64,000 nt of DNA, taken from assembly GCA_942486035.1 (NCBI GenBank), contig CALNXK010000034.1, positions 1,386,501 through 1,450,500 on the forward strand, written 5' to 3'. A model generated the notes under the pieces. It was not told the DNA's origin. It made no database searches and saw only the letters and a program-made list of their open reading frames with translations. How positions within the stretch are numbered: the stretch's first letter is position 1; each line of letters opens with the position of its first letter. The stretch comes from Porites lobata (lineage: Eukaryota; Cnidaria; Anthozoa; Scleractinia; Poritidae). Made by a program: the position numbers and the translations under genes. Shown piece after piece: positions 58,688-64,000 of the stretch.

Positions 58688-59149
58688 ATGGATGAAGACC
58701 AAGAAATGATAGAGGTGGATCAAGAGGATCAAGCCATGGACACTAGCGAATCCCCAGGAGAACAGCAGTGGAAGGGAATCATAGAGGCCTTACAGGAGGA
58801 CATGACAAATCATGTATCGACCCTGATCACGGGTCACATAGATAAACTGTTGACGCCTATAATAGTAGACATGGTGATGGAAAAGGCCATCTGTGCTTTG
58901 CAGACAAAGCTGAAGGATAGACTTGGGTGTCCCACTCAATCAACGGAGGCTCCAATTATTAAGCGACTCATTACTATCATGGGGATACAGTTAATGGAAG
59001 GAATTCTATGTTCCGAACAGCAGTCTACCTTAACGGCGGAAAGAGTCATCCCGGCAATGATGGAGGCATTGGGCAGGCATTTCGAGCAAATAATGAGTGA
59101 AAAAATCAACCAAGTACTGAATAACATTTTTCCGACTCTTGGTTGTTAA
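58688..59149 (+). CDS. Unrecognised acidic 153-aa protein, tandem copy 4
   Basis: Same protein as the other copies, with Ile97 and Glu138 as its own differences. It lies downstream of the satellite block, with a shortened module region upstream. Its promoter (CRE 58621, TATA 58638), upstream ORF and poly(A) signal are intact. Function unknown. Confidence 0.62.
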   Translation: MDEDQEMIEVDQEDQAMDTSESPGEQQWKGIIEALQEDMTNHVSTLITGHIDKLLTPIIVDMVMEKAICALQTKLKDRLGCPTQSTEAPIIKRLITIMGIQLMEGILCSEQQSTLTAERVIPAMMEALGRHFEQIMSEKINQVLNNIFPTLGC

Positions 59150-59408
59150 AACCAATGAGAGATCTTCGCAACCGCATCTTACTTTGTCATTTAACCGGAT
59201 CGCATCTGAAGCTCTGCAACGTCAAAACGTTTGTTACAAGATTGAATAAACGTAAACTTTTTTTTATGAACGCTGTCACATTTGGTGCATTATCAGGAAA
59301 AATTTAGAACAGCTATTCAGCAGCAGCCGAGTAATAGTTGGTTCGTCAGAGATATTCATGGTCTCTTTCCAAGTGTGGGTCCAACTCCATTGTAATCCGC
59401 GCTAGCAG

Positions 59409-59597
59409 AAGCCTCTTTTCCCTGGTATCGGCTCGCTGAATATACTAGAGAAAGAGGCTTTCTCTTCTTTCTCCCCGCCCCCTCCCCGTTCCCCTTGACT
59501 CGCCCCATTTTCTCCTGTCTTCGGGAGTTTCAACACGGCGCTTTCGCGATTAAAACCATTCGCGCCTGATGAAAACGCCAGCACTGTGCACAGGCTA
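59409..59597. mobile_element. Same short element, unit 4
   Basis: As in unit 2, with GCTAGCAG flanks. Loss of CG near ttcgcgcctgatg distinguishes this copy. Confidence 0.6.
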
Positions 59598-60758
59598 CGC
59601 TAGCAGGGAAAATCCCTGATAATATTTAAGGTATGGTCACTTGCAAGTTAACCGACATTTAGATGTTGAATAGGTATCCTTGGGTTTGAAACGCTAAGGT
59701 TTTGTTGCCTGTAGTCTGATTGAGTTTGGTGGCGATTGCCAGCCAGTGAACCGTACTAATACGAAGCGAAACAGTAACGTCCAATGACCCTTTACACTGC
59801 ATTTCAAGGCTGTGGAAGCGATTATTTATTTTTATTTGTTTATTTTATATCATTTCATTTATTCCGAAGTATAACAGTTACAACAATTACAGTAATTATC
59901 ACATAGCATACATGCACACACTGACTATACACCGAAGCACACATGCAATTATACAATTACTACACTGATGCCATCAGCCTATTTTAAGCTATGGGTAGAA
60001 GCGATTATCCAGTACGCTATTTTGATTAAAAGATACGGGCGATTACACCGTAAGAGTTCTACAGATTGGACATTAAGGCTGTAAGTACACTATTTCCATT
60101 TGGTGAGCTTATTTATCTGGTGAAGGCTTTCTTTAGAGTTAGTGGAGTCCCGTTACGATGTTTCCACTTTGAATCAAACCCGCACTATTGCTCTTTAGTC
60201 TCACGTGCGCAAAATAAGTTATCCTTATCATGCAGGACCATTACAACCTCTTACCGTACAGTGCTAAAGTAGGCACTTCTGAAAATAGATGGAATATTTT
60301 CAGAAGCAGTTAATATAAGACATTTAGTGGAAATTAGGCAAATAACTTTGGACTGTCGGGTATTATATTCGTCTATATATTCTAAGCGGCAACTGTGCGT
60401 GCCCTTGAGTCAGCCACAAAAACGTTATAAAGAACACTGCCTCTGGGTTGTTCATCTGTAAACTGTTCTCAATCTAAAAAACTCTACCTTTTCCATTTCT
60501 TAACAATGAATTAAACGAAGACAGAATTCTTTCAGGATGATTGGTAGAGGTTATTCCAAATTATAGGAACGCTCCCATGTGAGTCAGGGCACTACAAACT
60601 GGCCGTCTAAGCCGAGTCGACCTTGTACATAACTCATGCAGTCATACTACACTGACCTTGCTCGAGACGCAAAATTAAGTTTTCTAAATTCACGCACTGT
60701 ATTTTTGAAGTCGTTTGACAATTCAAATGCAACATAGTACATTTACACATTCATGGGC

Positions 60759-61016
60759 TTAAAATCGAGAAGTGTCTAACTTACGGAACCAGTCGATGTT
60801 GCGAAGCGATGATAGCCTCGCGTTTTTCATCCAAAGTCGATGAAACCTCACGGTAACTTCAGGCTTGTCAAATAACGCATGAAAGCCATTCGACCGTTTA
60901 GCTGGAATGAACCTTTCCACTAAGATCATAACCGTGACAAACGTAAGCTCGTGATAACCGAAATAACCTACACTAAGAACCACCAAGCACGACCAAAGGA
61001 TTCTTTTGACTTCCAT
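60759..61016 (-). pseudogene. Duplicated first exon of the START-like gene (array copy 3)
   Basis: The ORF from ATG 61016 to 60759 matches the other array copies, with a few replacements (LTFVTVM for LTLVTVM, RSNGF for RSDGF). The frame is intact, the ancestral donor is lost and the downstream GTAAGT is retained. Confidence 0.68.
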
Positions 61017-62859
61017 GTGTAGAGTTATATGTATGTACATATATCGTATAAAGGTGTGTGAAAATTTCTCCCAGCGGGTGGGTGCTAGGTAATTCGGCCT
61101 GTCAAGATTTTCCTTGCGCGAAAACAAAAATTGTTATCCTGTAAAATTTGCCGAACAAACTGAAATTTCAAGGGCATTTGACACGGAAACCTCTAGTAAA
61201 AGCCATCACATTCAGCTTTGTTTACTCACGCACACTCATGATATTTAGTGCGTGACATGACTAAGCAAGAATATTTAGTGCCACAGAGTCAAAAGTAATT
61301 TCTCACAATGAACTTCAAGCGCTCATTTATCTCCTCCACTACCAATAGCCGCAGCAGACCGTTATCAAACAGAACAGGGTATTCGGGAAAAAAAGCTGAG
61401 CTTACCTACTTATTTCAATAATTTTTTAAAGAAGTAATAAAAAGCGGCACATACTCGGGCATGTTCCGGGGTGTTGAGTACATGCGATAAAAGACCATAC
61501 ACTAACAAAGAGTGGTTCAATATGCGGTTAAAAATGAAAGTCAGAGCTGCCTTCCATTCTTCCTTGTTTGTGTATTACCCATTCGCACTGACCGAGAGTG
61601 ACTTTTCAGCTTCAAAAGTTCTTCGATCTGCGGAAGAAATGTAGAGGTTAATTAATGATTGCCGATTCTTCAACTTTCATTTAGACTGGACCCATACCGC
61701 AGATGACAGATCTCTCTCCTTTGAAACAACACACATTCGAAATATCGAAATCACCTGGCAGAAAATGTTCAGCAACATTTAGGATTTCACTATTTGTCAG
61801 CAAAGAAAAACAATGTACGTGAATAGATCACGCCACAGTTGTTGGCTGTCCAATATCCTCAATAAAAGAAAGCCTTTGTTTTGTTTCCGAATATCATGAC
61901 AGTATGGATGATCCAATAACAATGTCTTGGCTAACATCACTGGGTCATCTTTAGTCTCACGTGCTCGAAAGAAGTCATCTTTATCATGCAGCACCATTAC
62001 AACCTCTTACAGTAACTGCTTGGCATTTCTGAACGTAGATTTAATATCTTCGGGGACAGTTAACATAAGACATTTAGTGGAAATTTGGCAGATAACTGTG
62101 GACTGCCGAGTTTTATATTCGTCTATACAGTCTAATGTCCAGAGCGTCAATGGGACGGAACTGCCGGTGAACCGATCTCCGTTTCTCGACTCACGATAAA
62201 CACTGCCCTCGGACATATTAAAGATCAGTGCTGAGATTGCCTTGTCTTCTTTTGATGAAATCTGCGGGCGAGCCGATTTACTGAGATGGAAAGATCGCCG
62301 CGTCCAGCTATGATGTTAACATGTCAAATTTATGGCATAAAGTGAGCGTGTGATGCTGATATGCTAAACACTCGCGATCGCAGAGCGCCACTTAAACGAT
62401 TACAGGTAGTCGATCGACTGGACAAGGTCTTATCAATGGTCTAGGGGCCCGAACTATCTTCCTCACTGCCTTTCGAATTGCAAACCAAAACGGCGATTAC
62501 CTCGGAGGACACGCGAACGACAGAATCACCGCGCTGTGTCGAGAAAAGACTCGGGTCACAACGCTCGTGGATGCACAGGTAGTCCATGCAGGTGGACAAG
62601 ATCATAATCAGCAATGGTTTAGGGGCCGATTATGTACCCCCCTCAATGCCTGTTGATGTACGAGCTGGACAAGGGCATATTTTCAATGGTTGCCGATTAT
62701 GTACCTCCCTCACTGCCTGTCGATGTACAAGCCACTGTGGACACAATTATCGTGGCAAGGAACAAGATACATTGCTGTGACTTGTAATCCATGCAGTAGC
62801 CAGGTCATTGTAAATTTAAGTGCTCCGGGCAATAAAACCGTCCCCACGATCCGCATTCT

Positions 62860-63233
62860 TCAGGGGCACCCAACCAGAATATAGTTCAAAACACCACTTA
62901 AACATAGCCTTGTTGAACGTATTTTAGTATTTAAAGGGTAGATATAGGCATAATTTTATCCCCTAAAAGTTTTCATCTGTTCGGATTTCCTAGCTGAAAG
63001 TCTAGTGATCCGCCTAAAATTATTTCAGCCAGTGAAAAGGCTCCCGAAAATTCTACGTGACCTTTTTAAGGTAAAAATCCGTTCAAAATGGGCAATTATA
63101 CCACTTTTTAGATGTTCGAAAATCCTAGGAGAGGCAAACAAGCAAGAAATTTTACAACAAATGTTCCGAAAATTCTAGATCTCAAATCGTCTTCCGAACA
63201 GATATTTTCCGAAATGACGTTGGGTGCTCCTGA
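62860..63233. mobile_element. Same MITE, unit 5 copy
   Basis: Co-linear with 49821-50194 in the same position relative to the 64-aa ORF, so it was copied with the unit. Confidence 0.75.
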
Positions 63234-63248
63234 TTTTTGCTTTTCAAG

Positions 63249-63443
63249 ATGAAGGATGTGCTTCGTACTTCTCTTCACAACTTCGAACTTATTAAAGAAA
63301 CGCTTGTCGATGTACAAGTAGTCCATGCAGGTGGACAAGATCAGAAGGCGAAGGAACGCATCGCCGCCGCGAGAGAAAATGTCCAGAGCGTCAACGAGAC
63401 GGAACAGCCGATGAACCGGCCGCCGTGTCTCTCCTCACGATAA
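63249..63443 (+). CDS. Unrecognised 64-aa ORF, unit 5 copy
   Basis: Same 64-aa frame as at 50210-50404, with His for Gln in SLHNFELIK and a few other changes. It again starts about 15 bases after the right end of the same TE family copy (62860-63233), so unit 3 and unit 5 share one TE insertion by descent. Confidence 0.35.
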   Translation: MKDVLRTSLHNFELIKETLVDVQVVHAGGQDQKAKERIAAARENVQSVNETEQPMNRPPCLSSR

Positions 63444-63941
63444 ACACTGCCTTCGGACATATTGAAGACATGCAGTGTGCGTGTGATGCTAGTAAGCTAA
63501 ACACGCGCCACCGCACTTAAGCGATTACAGGTAGTCCATCAACTGGACAAGGGCATAGTCATCAATAGTCTATGGGCCGACTATGTTCCTCCCTCACTGC
63601 CTGTCGAACTGATTTCCAACCGAAACGGCGATTACATGCGAACGACAACATCGCCGCACTGTGTCGAGAAAAGACTCAGGTCGCAGCGCTTGTGGATGTA
63701 CAGGTAGTCCATGCAGGTGGACAAGGTCATAATCATCAGTGGCTTAGGGGCCGATTATGAACCTCCATCAATGCCTGTTGGTGTACAAGCTGGGGCAAAA
63801 TAATCATGGCAAGATACATAGCTGCAACACGCAGTCCATGCAGTGGATAGATCGTATTTTGACCTAAACAACGATTTCAGACACGCCACTAATTTTTTTT
63901 CCCTCCACCGTTTTTTTCCGGGTGCTATCAGATTGTAGAAG

Positions 63942-64000
63942 TGACGTCACAAATGAGTTATATAAGCAGTGATCAGACTCACCAAATCCATAATGCCTTG
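63942..64000 (+). promoter_or_regulatory. P2 promoter of a fifth unit, gene just outside the window
   Basis: CRE 63942-63949 and TATATAA 63959-63965. The window ends inside the short upstream ORF (aatgccttg). By alignment the fifth copy of the 153-aa gene should begin about 9 bases past position 64000. Confidence 0.7.

Larger units (their letters stand above)
57826..60758. repeat. Tandem array unit 4 (5' truncated by the satellite)
   Basis: Resumes at TATCCAATC just upstream of P1, then runs through modules, ORF copy 4, MITE and LINE-like tail. It lacks the START exon copy, because the satellite replaces that part. Confidence 0.8.
62130..63830 (+). repeat. Expanded module region, unit 5
   Basis: Parallels unit 3: diverged modules, the shared TE at 62860-63233, the 64-aa ORF, then one type-A and one type-B hairpin module leading into the P2 promoter at the window end. 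Confidence 0.55.
60759..64000. repeat. Tandem array unit 5 (cut by window end)
   Basis: START exon copy 3, then the same expanded region as unit 3, ending inside the P2 promoter. The array continues beyond the window. Confidence 0.78.

Overview
The window is eukaryotic nuclear DNA: intron-rich genes with GT-AG splice sites, AT-rich introns crowded with short inverted-repeat transposons, and a large recent tandem duplication. The proteins have clear animal orthologues. The mix of expanded Mab-21/cGAS-like sequence, START-like proteins and dense foldback MITEs suggests an anthozoan cnidarian, probably a stony coral. The organism is an inference.

Left part (1-38.6 kb): five single-copy genes reconstructed exon by exon, all with consistent reading phase. 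CENPJ/CPAP (minus, 49-18096, 15 exons seen, 3' end beyond position 1) is head-to-head with a complete ketosamine-3-kinase gene (plus, 18419-24882, 8 exons, 318 aa). PXMP2 (minus, 26792-30890, 5 exons, 193 aa) is head-to-head with ZNHIT3 (plus, 31058-33801, 5 exons, 160 aa). Both pairs look like shared bidirectional promoters. A two-exon START/Bet v1-like membrane-anchored protein gene (minus, 36108-38623, 185 aa) follows. An intronless Mab-21/cGAS-like nucleotidyltransferase copy (minus, 2131-3993) lies in the last visible CENPJ intron; it is open for 620 codons except for two in-frame stops. A LINE reverse-transcriptase remnant (about 35.1-36.06 kb) is split by a MITE.

Right part (38.4-64 kb): a tandem array of 4.3-7.7 kb units. 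A full unit carries, in order: a copy of the first exon of the START-like gene (minus); a CCAAT/CRE/TATA promoter (P1); a GC-richer mosaic of short modules that looks like a decayed, internally repeated reading frame and also forms conserved hairpins; a second compact CRE+TATA promoter (P2); an intact ORF for an unrecognised 152-153 aa acidic protein; a poly(A) signal; a short transposon; and a LINE-like tail. There are four complete copies of the ORF, and the promoter of a fifth ends at the window edge. Between units 3 and 4, about 5.5 kb of a roughly 230-bp satellite (about 23 monomers) replaces the part of the unit that would hold the START exon copy. One satellite monomer carries a 164-bp MITE with a 9-bp target duplication.

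The single-copy genes are housekeeping functions (centriole assembly, deglycation, peroxisomal membrane channel, snoRNP assembly) with no evident shared pathway. The undescribed system, if there is one, is the tandem two-promoter array with its novel small protein.
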